Below are positions 45,220-54,188 of a DNA stretch of 64,000 bases, piece by piece (within the stretch, counting starts at the first letter, position 1; every line of letters begins with the position of its first letter). A program made the position numbers and the translations under genes. Below the pieces are notes generated by a model. The model saw only the letters and a list, made by a program, of their open reading frames with translations, was not told the DNA's origin and ran no database searches. The DNA lies in assembly GCF_002077945.1 (NCBI RefSeq), contig NZ_LVYD01000102.1, positions 62,001-126,000 of the forward strand. The letters run 5' to 3'. Source of the DNA: Niastella vici (lineage in GTDB: Bacteria; Bacteroidota; Bacteroidia; Chitinophagales; Chitinophagaceae).

Positions 45220-47055
45220 TTAATTTCCTGTCGGTATCGCTTCCGCATTTTCAAAATGTACTTTTTTGAAATGATGTGCCTCCTCGCCCATCTCCGATTC
45301 ATTAGCGGCCACCAGGGTCCATTTCTGACGGCTTTTGCCCAGCCAGGCCGATTGCAATACCGCGGCGCCATTATTTACAGAGCTGCCAAATACTTCCAGC
45401 ACTTTTTCGCTTGCTTTGTTCACCAATCGCAGTTCTCCCTTTTTACCTACTTCGAGTAACCGCCACAGTTGGCAATCATTTTCTTTGGGGTCTTTTAAAT
45501 GCACCTGTATATTTTCTTTTGAACCGCCCGGTACATCCAGCGCCCGGCCGCTTACCATGTTCGTGATCTTGTACCAGCCATCACCGGCATATTCAAACCG
45601 CCATCGCTGGCAATCCTTTCCACTCCAGGCTGTTTGTGTTACCAGGGCCAGTGGAGCGCCCGAACAATCGCGGGTGTTCAATACTTTTTTACTGTTCACA
45701 TTGGTGATGCGGTAGATGCCATTGGTAATGGTCGCGTACTGTATTTTCTCACTGGTTTCAGGTGTGTATTTCTCCTGCAACATATCTGCATACCTGCTCC
45801 AGTTCCAGTATTTACCCGGATCGGTATGGGTATTGCCGCTGTAGTGCTGGTGGCCTTTTATATGGAAGGCTGCACCCTGTACATTCATGCTGGCGGTAGC
45901 CAATCCCTGGTAACAACTTGCCGCATCAATGGAGCGGCGTGTGCAAATATCACGCACCAGGGCTGCCGAAGACAAATACATTTTATCTGAAAACCATTTA
46001 TTGCCATACGCTGCATAACCTTCATGCACAATGCCAATTGTATTTGAATTGGCGCTTTGCATATGATAGGCCATGTCATTTTCTTTTACCATTTGCGTTA
46101 CCTGCCCATCCGATGCACGAATAATATAATGCGCAGAATTATGAGCGCCCGGATTTTTGAACCAGGAAATAAGGGCGGCATAACTTCCCTGTGCAGTATG
46201 AATGGTTATATGGGTAATGGAAGCATTATTACGGCCGTTCTGATAATTATTCGTGTGGGCGCGCACATACAGGGCTGCAGCATAATCAGCACCTGAAATA
46301 TCGGCTTCGGTGGTTGAACCTGACTTTCCTATCCGGTTATTGGTAAATATGGTTTTATTGGCGGCATCAGCGGTAACTGCCGTAGTGCTGAACAACACGC
46401 TATCGGTGGCCGTATTGATCTCCACAACCGGTGATTGCAATTTTTGTAATAAAGGCGCCGGAAATATTTGCTCTAATTGCACTTTTACCGGCGCTCTTTT
46501 CAGCGAAGGGGTATTAAACCCGTTGCGCAAATGATCATATATATCATATTTGAACAGGGCCAATGCATACTTGTTTATGACAGAACTATCGTCAGGAAAT
46601 TCGGCCAGCTTATCGAAGACAACGGCAAATGCTTCTGTACTCATGAGCGCATCCCATTGCCGCATGCTGGCTTCGCGGCTTAAGAATTTGGCAACAGACA
46701 ATATCTGCAACCGTACATCATTGTTATATTGTTCAGGTGTAATACCGCTGATGTTGCAAACGGTCAACAGGTTGTTCCTGAAATAACCACGGCCGTTTTC
46801 AACCAGGGCAAACAGGCCATAACGCGGTGGCATACCTGTGCAATTTTCTGCATCGTGGCCCGTTGGCTGCAGGTTGGTAAGGCGGGAAGCAGAATAAGCG
46901 GTTGCTTCCAGCAGGCCACGGGGGATATTCGGATATCGCCAGTATGCTTCTTCAAAATATGTTTCCAAACCCAATATGGTTTGTTGTTGCGCCTGCCCCA
47001 GCAGATGAAACAGTATTCCCACGGTGGTCAATGCAAGCAATTTCCGCTTTCTCAT
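45220..47055 (-). CDS. secreted N-acetylmuramoyl-L-alanine amidase with ricin-type lectin domain
   Basis: 611 residues from the ATG at 47055. It has a signal peptide (MRKRKLLALTTVGILFHLLGQAQ) and a helical lysozyme-like or unknown N-terminal region to about residue 240. An Amidase_2 zinc domain follows (about 270-430), with 'THITIHTAQG', 'AHYIIRASDGQVTQMV' and a 'GHQHYSGNTHTDPG' metal site. C-terminal to it are ricin B/CBM13-like repeats ('QRWRFEYAGDGWYKI', 'CQLWRLLEVG', 'RQKWTLV'). It would cut the amide bond between muramic acid and the stem peptide in its own or prey cell walls. The ricin module suggests sugar binding. It is probably secreted or periplasmic. Confidence 0.9.
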   Translation of the reverse strand: MRKRKLLALTTVGILFHLLGQAQQQTILGLETYFEEAYWRYPNIPRGLLEATAYSASRLTNLQPTGHDAENCTGMPPRYGLFALVENGRGYFRNNLLTVCNISGITPEQYNNDVRLQILSVAKFLSREASMRQWDALMSTEAFAVVFDKLAEFPDDSSVINKYALALFKYDIYDHLRNGFNTPSLKRAPVKVQLEQIFPAPLLQKLQSPVVEINTATDSVLFSTTAVTADAANKTIFTNNRIGKSGSTTEADISGADYAAALYVRAHTNNYQNGRNNASITHITIHTAQGSYAALISWFKNPGAHNSAHYIIRASDGQVTQMVKENDMAYHMQSANSNTIGIVHEGYAAYGNKWFSDKMYLSSAALVRDICTRRSIDAASCYQGLATASMNVQGAAFHIKGHQHYSGNTHTDPGKYWNWSRYADMLQEKYTPETSEKIQYATITNGIYRITNVNSKKVLNTRDCSGAPLALVTQTAWSGKDCQRWRFEYAGDGWYKITNMVSGRALDVPGGSKENIQVHLKDPKENDCQLWRLLEVGKKGELRLVNKASEKVLEVFGSSVNNGAAVLQSAWLGKSRQKWTLVAANESEMGEEAHHFKKVHFENAEAIPTGN

Positions 47056-47457
47056 AATTAAATGGGATTGATGAACAGGATTATTGACGAGTGACGAAAG
47101 GATATATGGACCTTTCAACGGTGCAGCTATAATACCGGTGAGGGGTAACCGGTACCGCCATAACGGCGGGTAAAACGGGTAGAAATTCAGACCATAACCA
47201 CGTTTACAATATAACAGCTTGTTTAGGGAAGATGCTGTTGCTTTTTTACACAGGGGTAGAAGGCAAGCTATGTGCCACTTTTATAATTTGAAATCATAAA
47301 AAGGTGCCATAACGGGGTTGATTATGCACATTCAGGGGTGATGCATTCGGTTATTACGGTAAAGTGTCGTAAAAGTACCTGTAGCAGCACTTCGCCCGGC
47401 GCTTTTCATAGCGCCCGTCGATGCCGGTCAAAGATTGCACAGGCTTTCGCTTTGGGC
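47056..47457. other. spacer upstream of the amidase gene
   Basis: About 400 bases with no credible gene. It should hold the amidase promoter. No perfect -7 box was found. Confidence 0.35.
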
Positions 47458-47490
47458 ATAAAAAAAGCGCTCCCGCCAGGGGAACGCTTT
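47458..47490 (-). terminator. intrinsic terminator of the M48 protease gene
   Basis: On the minus strand AAAGCGTTCCC and GGGAGCGCTTT form an 11-base stem with a short loop, followed by T7. It lies 23 bases after the protease stop at 47513. Confidence 0.85.
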
Positions 47491-47512
47491 CTAAATATTA
47501 TTTAAATGTTTA

Positions 47513-48334
47513 CTATTTGCCTACCGGTTTATAGTATTGCATGGCCTCAGGCATCATTTCGCGCAACTTTTGTATGCGGGTATCTTCAGCCGGGTGGGTG
47601 CTTAAGATCTCAGGAGGTCTTGAGCTGCCGCCAGCGGCTTTCATTCTTTCCCACAAAGGAATTGCTTCCTGGGGATTATAACCAGCCATTGCGGCGAATA
47701 TGAGGCCGTAATGGTCGGCTTCCAGCTCCTGTTTACGGGAGAAGGGCAATAAAGCGCCTACATTGGAACCAATACCATAAGCGCCCAGTAAAATGTTCTG
47801 CGCAGCAGCGCTTTTGTTGGCAACGGCTACTGATAATGCCTGGCCGCCTAACTGCTGTACTGCTGCCTGGCTCATACGTTCATTACCATGGTGTGCCAGG
47901 GCGTGGGCGATCTCATGGCCTAAAACCACAGCCAGGGCAGCTTCATTCTGGCTTATCGGTAATAAGCCGGTATACACTACTATTTTACCCCCGGGCATAC
48001 ACCAGGCGTTCACTTCTTTTGAATCAACCAGGTTATATTCCCATTTATAGCCTTCCAGCTCTTTGGTAAGGCCTTTGGCTACATAATATTGATTGATGGC
48101 CGATACAAGTCTTGAACCTACCCGGCGAACCATTTCTGCGTCTTTGCTGCCGGTATGCGCAACTACCTTATTCTCGCTTAAGAACTGCGTGTACTGCTGG
48201 GCAGCCATTGATTGAATATCGGCTTCATTGTAAAGGGATAGCTGATTTCTACCTGTGATCGCATTTTGCGAACAGGACGCTATGCCTGTTGCCAATACGG
48301 CGGCAACGATAACTTTATGCATGACTTGTTTCAT
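47513..48334 (-). CDS. M48-family metalloprotease lipoprotein
   Basis: 273 residues with a lipoprotein signal (lipobox IASC, Cys21). The zinc motif is HEIAH at 140-144, and the third ligand region 'ELEADHYG' is further on. The family (BepA/LoiP/Oma1-like) degrades misfolded outer-membrane or periplasmic proteins. The length matches one-domain members without C-terminal TPRs. It is monocistronic, with terminator at 47458-47490 and a possible -7 box TAATTTTG on the minus strand (48391-48398). Confidence 0.93.
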   Translation of the reverse strand: MKQVMHKVIVAAVLATGIASCSQNAITGRNQLSLYNEADIQSMAAQQYTQFLSENKVVAHTGSKDAEMVRRVGSRLVSAINQYYVAKGLTKELEGYKWEYNLVDSKEVNAWCMPGGKIVVYTGLLPISQNEAALAVVLGHEIAHALAHHGNERMSQAAVQQLGGQALSVAVANKSAAAQNILLGAYGIGSNVGALLPFSRKQELEADHYGLIFAAMAGYNPQEAIPLWERMKAAGGSSRPPEILSTHPAEDTRIQKLREMMPEAMQYYKPVGK

Positions 48335-48642
48335 TTCTAATGGGTGTTTACTTCTGTTTATTTAAACAATCCTTATACCAGGCTAATAAGCAAAATTATT
48401 ACCGCCTGCAATTTATGCAGGTTATAACTCATTCTTTAACAAACTTATAAAATGAAAGCAATAACATCAAATTATGAAAAAGACAAATGATTACCTCCTT
48501 CCTCAACGGTTAGACAAATTTGGGGAATTAAATCAATAGACAATTTGCAATTGCAAGAACATTCAATGTGCCCGGCAATTAGCGGCAAACATATAGATCC
48601 CGACGAAAGCCTGTCCCGGCTTTCGTCGGGATCGAAGGATGA
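48335..48642. other. spacer between M48 gene and plsY, with 16-base perfect hairpin
   Basis: GATCCCGACGAAAGCC (48596-48611) and its exact complement (48618-48633) form a 16-base stem with a 6-base loop immediately after the plsY stop. It probably terminates or stabilises the plsY transcript; a T-run is missing. The rest is AT-rich and holds the M48 promoter region. Confidence 0.75.
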
Positions 48643-49302
48643 CTATTGTTTACGGCGGCGCTCCTTGCGGCGGTCGCGGTACTTCAGAATGGGTACCTTG
48701 CTTTCGCTGCCACGCAACAGGCGGGTAATATTTTTTTGGTGGGTGAGCACTACCAGCAGGGCTACGGCAATGGCAAAAGCCCGGTACAGTGGTTCCTTTT
48801 CATTAAAGATCACCAGAATGAAAACGGCAAATGCCACGCTGGCTAAAATAGAGCTGAGGGAAACAAAACGGGTGAGGTACAATACCAGCAGGAAAATACC
48901 TACACACAATACGGCCACTACGGGCTGAATGGCGAGGATCATTCCAAACAGGGTGGCAACCCCTTTCCCACCCCTAAAATTGGCCCAGATCGGGAAAATA
49001 TGGCCCAATACAGCGGCTAAACCCAAACCCACCATAAAGTTGGTCCGGTCCCACATATTGTCCATATTCATATAATAAGGAAGTAGAATGTAAAGGCTGG
49101 TGGCGGCTACGCCTTTCAAAACGTCAATGACCATTACAAAAGTGCCCCATCTGGAGCCTAAAACACGGAAAGTATTGGTAGCACCGGCATTTCCACTGCC
49201 GTATTCACGGATATCGATTCCAAAAAACGCTTTACTAACCCAAACCGCTGTTGGAATAGAGCCGATCAAATATGCTATTACAATGAGTAACGCTTCTTTC
49301 AT
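48643..49302 (-). CDS. plsY: glycerol-3-phosphate acyltransferase PlsY
   Basis: 219 residues with five or six membrane segments and the PlsY signature loops: 'YLIGSIPTAVWVSK' (about 12-25), 'YGSGNAGATNTFRVLGSRWG' (about 37-56) and 'GHIFPIWANFRGGKGVAT' (about 103-120). It transfers acyl from acyl phosphate to glycerol-3-phosphate, the first step of membrane phospholipid synthesis. A basic C-terminal tail is normal. Confidence 0.96.
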   Translation of the reverse strand: MKEALLIVIAYLIGSIPTAVWVSKAFFGIDIREYGSGNAGATNTFRVLGSRWGTFVMVIDVLKGVAATSLYILLPYYMNMDNMWDRTNFMVGLGLAAVLGHIFPIWANFRGGKGVATLFGMILAIQPVVAVLCVGIFLLVLYLTRFVSLSSILASVAFAVFILVIFNEKEPLYRAFAIAVALLVVLTHQKNITRLLRGSESKVPILKYRDRRKERRRKQ

Positions 49303-49381
49303 TGAATAGTTGGTTGAAGTTAGGAGACGAAAATATGGAAAAAAAGTTAATTAATTGATAACTATCAGTTTCTTGCGAACA

Positions 49382-50197
49382 TTATTTTTTTAGCATTAAA
49401 CACATCCAATCACCCCTTGTCTGTTGCCCGTATACTGATAATCCACTGTTTACAGCAGCCTGTTCAATATCGGGTCGGTCACCGGTCAATAAGCCACTCA
49501 TAATTACAACGCCTGCTGATGTTAAATGTTGTTTAATTGCAGCCATATTTGCAAGCAATACATGTTTGTTGATATTGGCTAAGATAATGTCATATTCTGT
49601 TGACATTTGTAAAGAATCTGCCTTTTCAATCGTGATGTTTGAACAGTGATTTAGCGCAATATTCTCTTCAGCATTGGTAATGCTCCATTCATCGTTATCT
49701 ATAGCCATAACAGCCTTTGCGCCCAGCCTTTCGGCCAGTATGGCCAGCACACCGGTGCCGGTACCAAAGTCGAGCACATTTTTGCCGGTGAAGGATAGTT
49801 GTTGCATGCTTTGTATCATCAGGTGTGTGGTGGCGTGATGACCGGTGCCAAAGCTCATTTTGGGCGTAATGATAATTTCATGTTGCACCTGTTGCAACGG
49901 GGCATGAAAATGCGCCCTGATCCCACAGAAATCATCGATGATCACCGGTTGAAAGTTCTGCTCCCACTCTGCATTCCAGTTCCTGGGCGCAATGACCTCT
50001 TTGGTAATGGTTGTTTCGGTACCTGCAATCAAATCGTATGTATCGGTTTCACTATACAAGTCCTCAGGTATGTAGGCCGAAATGTAATGGAGGCCTTCTT
50101 CAAATCCTTCATACCCCAGCTCGCTCAGCTGGGCGATCAGTATTTCCTGCTGTTCTTTTGATACGGGTTGGAACCGGATGTGGATGTAATTCTTCAT
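49382..50197 (-). CDS. prmA: ribosomal protein L11 methyltransferase PrmA
   Basis: 271 residues from the ATG at 50197. An in-frame ATG at 50227 lies inside the upstream pnp terminator and was not used. It has an N-terminal substrate-binding domain and a C-terminal methyltransferase domain with 'KMSFGTGHHATTHLM' and 'VLDFGTGTGVLAILAERLGAKAVMAIDNDE' (AdoMet-binding). It methylates ribosomal protein L11 in the cytoplasm. It follows pnp. Confidence 0.92.
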   Translation of the reverse strand: MKNYIHIRFQPVSKEQQEILIAQLSELGYEGFEEGLHYISAYIPEDLYSETDTYDLIAGTETTITKEVIAPRNWNAEWEQNFQPVIIDDFCGIRAHFHAPLQQVQHEIIITPKMSFGTGHHATTHLMIQSMQQLSFTGKNVLDFGTGTGVLAILAERLGAKAVMAIDNDEWSITNAEENIALNHCSNITIEKADSLQMSTEYDIILANINKHVLLANMAAIKQHLTSAGVVIMSGLLTGDRPDIEQAAVNSGLSVYGQQTRGDWMCLMLKK

Positions 50198-50202
50198 GGT
50201 AT

Positions 50203-50237
50203 AAAAAAAAGGTCTGCAATTTTCCATTACAGACCTT
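50203..50237 (-). terminator. intrinsic terminator of pnp
   Basis: AAGGTCTG (minus strand, 50237-50230) pairs with CAGACCTT (50216-50209), and a run of eight T follows. The prmA ATG at 50197 lies just after it, so prmA needs readthrough or its own promoter. Confidence 0.85.
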
Positions 50238-50258
50238 GTAGTATTTTATAGTGAGAGG

Positions 50259-52406
50259 TTACGATGCTGGCCGCTCAGGCGCTCTGCCTTCAGGTTTTGG
50301 CATCAGGATCTTACGGCTGAGTTTGAACTTGCCGGTCTTGTGATCGATACCGATCAGCTTTACTTTCACCTTTTCGCCTTCTTTCAGCACACCTTCCATG
50401 GTTTCGAGGCGTTTCCAGCTAATTTCGCTGATGTGTAACAAACCTTGTTTGCCAGGTAAGAATTCAACAAAAGCGCCGAATTCTTTAATGCCTTTCACGG
50501 TGGCTTCGTATACTGAACCTACTTCAGGAACAGCTACAATACCCTTGATCCAGGCAACGGCTTTTTCAAGACCTTCCTTGGCCGGACTAAACACGCTCAC
50601 TTCACCGTAGTTACCAACTTCTTCAATATTGATGGTAGTGCCGGTTTCGCGTTGAATTTCCTGAATGATCTTGCCCTGGGGCCCTATCACCGCACCAATG
50701 AATTCCTTGTCGATAAACAGTTTCTCCATTCTCGGTGCATGTGGTTTCACCTCCGATCTTGCTTCGCCGATGGCTTCATACATGGCATCGAGGATGTGCA
50801 GGCGGCCGTTGCGGGCTTGTGCCAAAGCCTCACGCATGGTATCCATACTTAAACCATCTATCTTGATATCCATTTGCACACCGCAAATTCCTTCGCGGGT
50901 ACCGGTAACTTTAAAGTCCATATCACCGAGGTGGTCTTCATCGCCCAGGATGTCGGTCAAAATAGCGTATTTACCATCGCTGGGGCGGGTGATCAATCCC
51001 ATAGCCACACCACTCACGTGTTTTTCGAAAGGTACCCCTGCATCCATCAATGCCAGCGAACCGGCACAAACAGTAGCCATGGAAGAAGAACCATTCGATT
51101 CCAGAATATCGCTCACAATACGAACAGTGTAAGGATATTCATTGCCCGGCATCATTTGTTTCAGCGAACGCATGGCCAGGTTACCGTGACCTACTTCGCG
51201 GCGGCCGGGGGCACGCATCATCTTCACCTCCCCTGTTGAGAAGGGCGGGAAGTTATAGTGCAAAATGAATTTGGTGTAATCTGATACGGCAGCGCTTTCA
51301 ACCAGCAACTCATCTAAAGGCGTACCTAAAGTAACGGTTGTAAGTGATTGCGTTTCACCGCGGGTGAACAATGCTGAACCGTGGGGAGAAGGCAGTACGT
51401 CTACTTCCATGTTCAACGGACGAACCTGGTCGAGCTGGCGGCCGTCGAGGCGGATACGATCGTCGAGGATCATATTGCGCACCACTTCCCATTGCAGGTC
51501 GTCGAAATATTTCTTGGCCAGCTTCTTCACATCATCTTCCGCTTCTTCGCCCAGGCTGGTGATCAATTCGTCTTTTAATGTATCAATAGCATCAGTTCTG
51601 TCGTGTTTGGCAGAAGCTGAGCGGGAAATTTGATAGATCTTGTCTTTGGCAAAATCGGCCACTTTTTGTTGCAGCTCGGTATTTTGCTCGGGTTTGGTGT
51701 AATCACGTTTGCCGGCAACACCTACTTTGGCGCGCAGTTCTTCCTGGGCCTTGATCTGAAGGCGGATGGCTTCATGCGCAACTTCCAGCGCTTTTACCAG
51801 ATCTTCTTCTGAACATTGTTCAGCTTCACCTTCCACCATCATCAGGTTTTTGCTGGTGGCGCCAATAATGAAGTCCATATCGGCTTTGGCCAGTTCTGTA
51901 CGGGTGGGGTTTACGATCAGCTGACCTTCTACGCGGCCAATCCGTACTTCAGAAATGATCTCCTTAATGGGAACATCAGAAACAGCAAGGGCTGCCGAAG
52001 CTGCCAAACACGCCAGTGCATCGGGCATTACTTCTTTATCGCTTGAAATAAGCGTTATAAGTACCTGAACATCACATAAATAATCTTCTGGGAAAAGTGG
52101 ACGCAGTGCGCGGTCGATCAACCGGCTTACGAGTACTTCATAATCGCTCAGTTTGCCTTCGCGTTTGAAGAACGAACCCGGAATACGGCCGGCTGAAGCG
52201 AATTTTTCATTATAGTCAACTACCAGAGGAAAAAACGATTGTCCTTCCTTGGGTTCTTTATTGGCAACAACAGTAGCCAGTATGATACAGTTACCCTGGC
52301 GAACCGTTACGGCTCCGTCGGCCTGACGGGCCAGGCGGCCGGTTTCAATAGAAACCTCGCGTCCGCCCCCTATATCAAAAGTTACGCTAATTGGTTGAGA
52401 GAGCAT
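50259..52406 (-). CDS. pnp: polynucleotide phosphorylase
   Basis: 715 residues from the ATG at 52406. It has two RNase PH domains around a helical linker (the second contains 'ETQSLTTVTLGTPLDELLVE' and 'RRRE-like' phosphate-site residues). A KH domain (~555-610, 'EFIGAVIGPQGKIIQEIQRETGTTINIEE') and an S1 domain (~625-695, 'YEATVKGIKEFGAFVEFLPGKQGLLHISEI') follow. It degrades RNA 3' to 5' phosphorolytically in the cytoplasm. It follows rpsO, a conserved order, and has its own terminator. Confidence 0.97.
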   Translation of the reverse strand: MLSQPISVTFDIGGGREVSIETGRLARQADGAVTVRQGNCIILATVVANKEPKEGQSFFPLVVDYNEKFASAGRIPGSFFKREGKLSDYEVLVSRLIDRALRPLFPEDYLCDVQVLITLISSDKEVMPDALACLAASAALAVSDVPIKEIISEVRIGRVEGQLIVNPTRTELAKADMDFIIGATSKNLMMVEGEAEQCSEEDLVKALEVAHEAIRLQIKAQEELRAKVGVAGKRDYTKPEQNTELQQKVADFAKDKIYQISRSASAKHDRTDAIDTLKDELITSLGEEAEDDVKKLAKKYFDDLQWEVVRNMILDDRIRLDGRQLDQVRPLNMEVDVLPSPHGSALFTRGETQSLTTVTLGTPLDELLVESAAVSDYTKFILHYNFPPFSTGEVKMMRAPGRREVGHGNLAMRSLKQMMPGNEYPYTVRIVSDILESNGSSSMATVCAGSLALMDAGVPFEKHVSGVAMGLITRPSDGKYAILTDILGDEDHLGDMDFKVTGTREGICGVQMDIKIDGLSMDTMREALAQARNGRLHILDAMYEAIGEARSEVKPHAPRMEKLFIDKEFIGAVIGPQGKIIQEIQRETGTTINIEEVGNYGEVSVFSPAKEGLEKAVAWIKGIVAVPEVGSVYEATVKGIKEFGAFVEFLPGKQGLLHISEISWKRLETMEGVLKEGEKVKVKLIGIDHKTGKFKLSRKILMPKPEGRAPERPAS

Positions 52407-52525
52407 ATCAAAATTGTAGTTTAATGGTCGCAATCACAGCTTGCATGGAGGTGGGATGATGTAGCAAACGATAATCAGCAACCGGTTATTAAAACAACAT
52501 GTTCAGAAAAAAGTATAACAAAAAC

Positions 52526-52560
52526 AACTATTCCCAACCGGCATACAGTTGGGAATAGTT
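52526..52560 (-). terminator. intrinsic terminator of rpsO
   Basis: A 13-base perfect stem (52526-52538 with 52548-52560) with a 9-base loop lies just after the rpsO stop and is followed on the minus strand by TGTTTTTG. It separates rpsO from pnp. Confidence 0.88.
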
Positions 52561-52578
52561 ATTTATCGAAATATACAC

Positions 52579-52851
52579 TTATTTTCTGATACCAAGTTTT
52601 TCAATTAATGCGCGGTAACCTTGCAGGTTATGTTTGCTCAGGTAAGTGAGCAGGCGCTTACGTTTACCTACCATAGTCATCAGACCGCGGTGAGTTGAGA
52701 AATCCTTCTTGTTTTGCTGAAGGTGTAAAGAAATACTGTTGATGCGTTCTGTCAACAACGCAATCTGGCCCTCAATGGAACCTGTGTTTTTAGCATTGCC
52801 ACCAAATTGTGCAAATACGCTCGAAACTTTCTCTTTTGTTAAATAAGGCAT
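52579..52851 (-). CDS. rpsO: 30S ribosomal protein S15
   Basis: 90 residues, complete S15 with 'TGSIEGQIALLTERINSISLHL' and 'KDFSTHRGLMTMVGKRKRLLTYLSK'. It binds 16S rRNA in the central domain of the small subunit. It is transcribed just before pnp, a conserved arrangement. Confidence 0.97.
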   Translation of the reverse strand: MPYLTKEKVSSVFAQFGGNAKNTGSIEGQIALLTERINSISLHLQQNKKDFSTHRGLMTMVGKRKRLLTYLSKHNLQGYRALIEKLGIRK

Positions 52852-52898
52852 CTCAATTTGTTTAAAAACATCCAGAAATTATCTTCTTAATTTGGCGG

Positions 52899-52906
52899 CA
52901 AAGGTA
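52899..52906 (-). promoter_or_regulatory. -7 box of rpsO
   Basis: The complement CAAAGGTA corresponds to a perfect TACCTTTG 48 bases before the rpsO start. The surrounding sequence is AT-rich. No TTG is found at the ideal distance. Confidence 0.5.
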
Positions 52907-53099
52907 TATAATAAATTCTAATTGAGTGGATAGTATGGGGGAAATTTTTTTAAAAACACTATTTTTGACGTTTCCGGTTTCCGGGATTTGTCCCCTGGAA
53001 CCCCAGCCAAGGTTGGAGTAAACGATGTAATCGCCGATAAAAAGGCGTAAATAATTCATTTTCATTTAAATAAGATAAAATAAACCCTTTTCCCGGTCA

Positions 53100-54185
53100 A
53101 TGAAGCACCTGGTTTTTGCCGTTACCAACGAGTTGAACTATGATCAGCGCATGATACGTATTTGTACATCGCTGTCGCAGGCGGGTTATTCTGTGACCCT
53201 GATAGGCCGGCGTTGGTCAACATCCACACCCCTGGTGCCCCGCCCTTTTGCCCAGAAAAGGCTTTTTTGCTTTTTCAGTACCGGCAAGTTAGCGTACCTG
53301 GAATACAATCTGCGGCTATTACTTTATTTATTATTTAAAAGAACAGATGCCGTATGTGCCATCGACCTCGATACCATACTCCCCTTTTATATTATCTCGA
53401 AGCTGAAGGGCATTCCGCGTGCGTATGATGCACACGAACTATTCTGCGAAATGAAGGAAGTGGTTACCCGGCCGGCCATCTACCGCACCTGGAAGCGGGT
53501 TGAAAAATTCACGGTGCCCAAATTCAAACACGGGTATACGGTCAATGATGCCATTGCCCGGGAATTCTATCGCATGTACCAGGTGCAATACGGGATAATA
53601 CGGAATGTACCGGTATTACAACCTGTAACCATTCCCGAAAAGCCGGAGAAATATATCTTATACCAGGGGGCGGTGAATGAAGGCCGCAGCTTTGAAACCC
53701 TGATACCCGCCATGAAGCAGGTGAACGCACGGCTTATCATTTGTGGAGAAGGAAATTTTATGCAGGCTGCCCGGCAACTGGTACAGGACCATGGTCTTAC
53801 TGAAAAAGTAATATTCAGGGGGCTGATATTGCCAGAGGAACTCAGACAGTATACGGTACAGGCCTGGATAGGGCTCACCCTGTTTGAAAATAAGGGGTTG
53901 AGTAATTATCATTCCCTGGCCAACCGTTTTTTTGACTACATCCATGCCGGGGTACCCCAATTGTGTGTGGATTACCCAGCTTACCGGGAAATAAACAATA
54001 AGTACAATATTGCTGTTCTAATAAGTGACCTACGGCCCGAATCGCTGGCCGAACGGTTAAATGAATTATTGTATAACAAAAAATTATATGATCAGTTGCA
54101 ACAAAATTGTCTGAAGGCCCGCGAGGCCATAAACTGGCAGCAGGAAGAAAAAAAGCTATTGGAGTTCTATAAAAATATATTCTAG
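53100..54185 (+). CDS. glycosyltransferase (GT-B, GT4-like)
   Basis: 361 residues, two Rossmann domains. The N-terminal start 'HLVFAVTNELNYDQRMIRICTSLSQAGYSVTLIGR' is typical of GT4 enzymes acting on surface polysaccharides. The C-terminal nucleotide-sugar domain has 'LIICGEGNFMQAARQLVQDHGL', 'VIFRGLILPEELRQY' and 'SLANRFFDYIHAGVPQLCVDYPAYREI'. It is cytoplasmic. Sugar specificity is unknown. The next gene starts three bases after the stop, so the two are translated in tandem. Confidence 0.9.
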   Translation: MKHLVFAVTNELNYDQRMIRICTSLSQAGYSVTLIGRRWSTSTPLVPRPFAQKRLFCFFSTGKLAYLEYNLRLLLYLLFKRTDAVCAIDLDTILPFYIISKLKGIPRAYDAHELFCEMKEVVTRPAIYRTWKRVEKFTVPKFKHGYTVNDAIAREFYRMYQVQYGIIRNVPVLQPVTIPEKPEKYILYQGAVNEGRSFETLIPAMKQVNARLIICGEGNFMQAARQLVQDHGLTEKVIFRGLILPEELRQYTVQAWIGLTLFENKGLSNYHSLANRFFDYIHAGVPQLCVDYPAYREINNKYNIAVLISDLRPESLAERLNELLYNKKLYDQLQQNCLKAREAINWQQEEKKLLEFYKNIF

Positions 54186-54188
54186 CCA

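Noticed and set aside
50198-50227. upstream ATG start for prmA
   Set aside because: It lies within the pnp terminator stem. The ATG at 50197 gives a normal PrmA start.
52862-53065. 67-codon minus-strand frame upstream of rpsO
   Set aside because: It spans the rpsO promoter box and has no recognisable domain.
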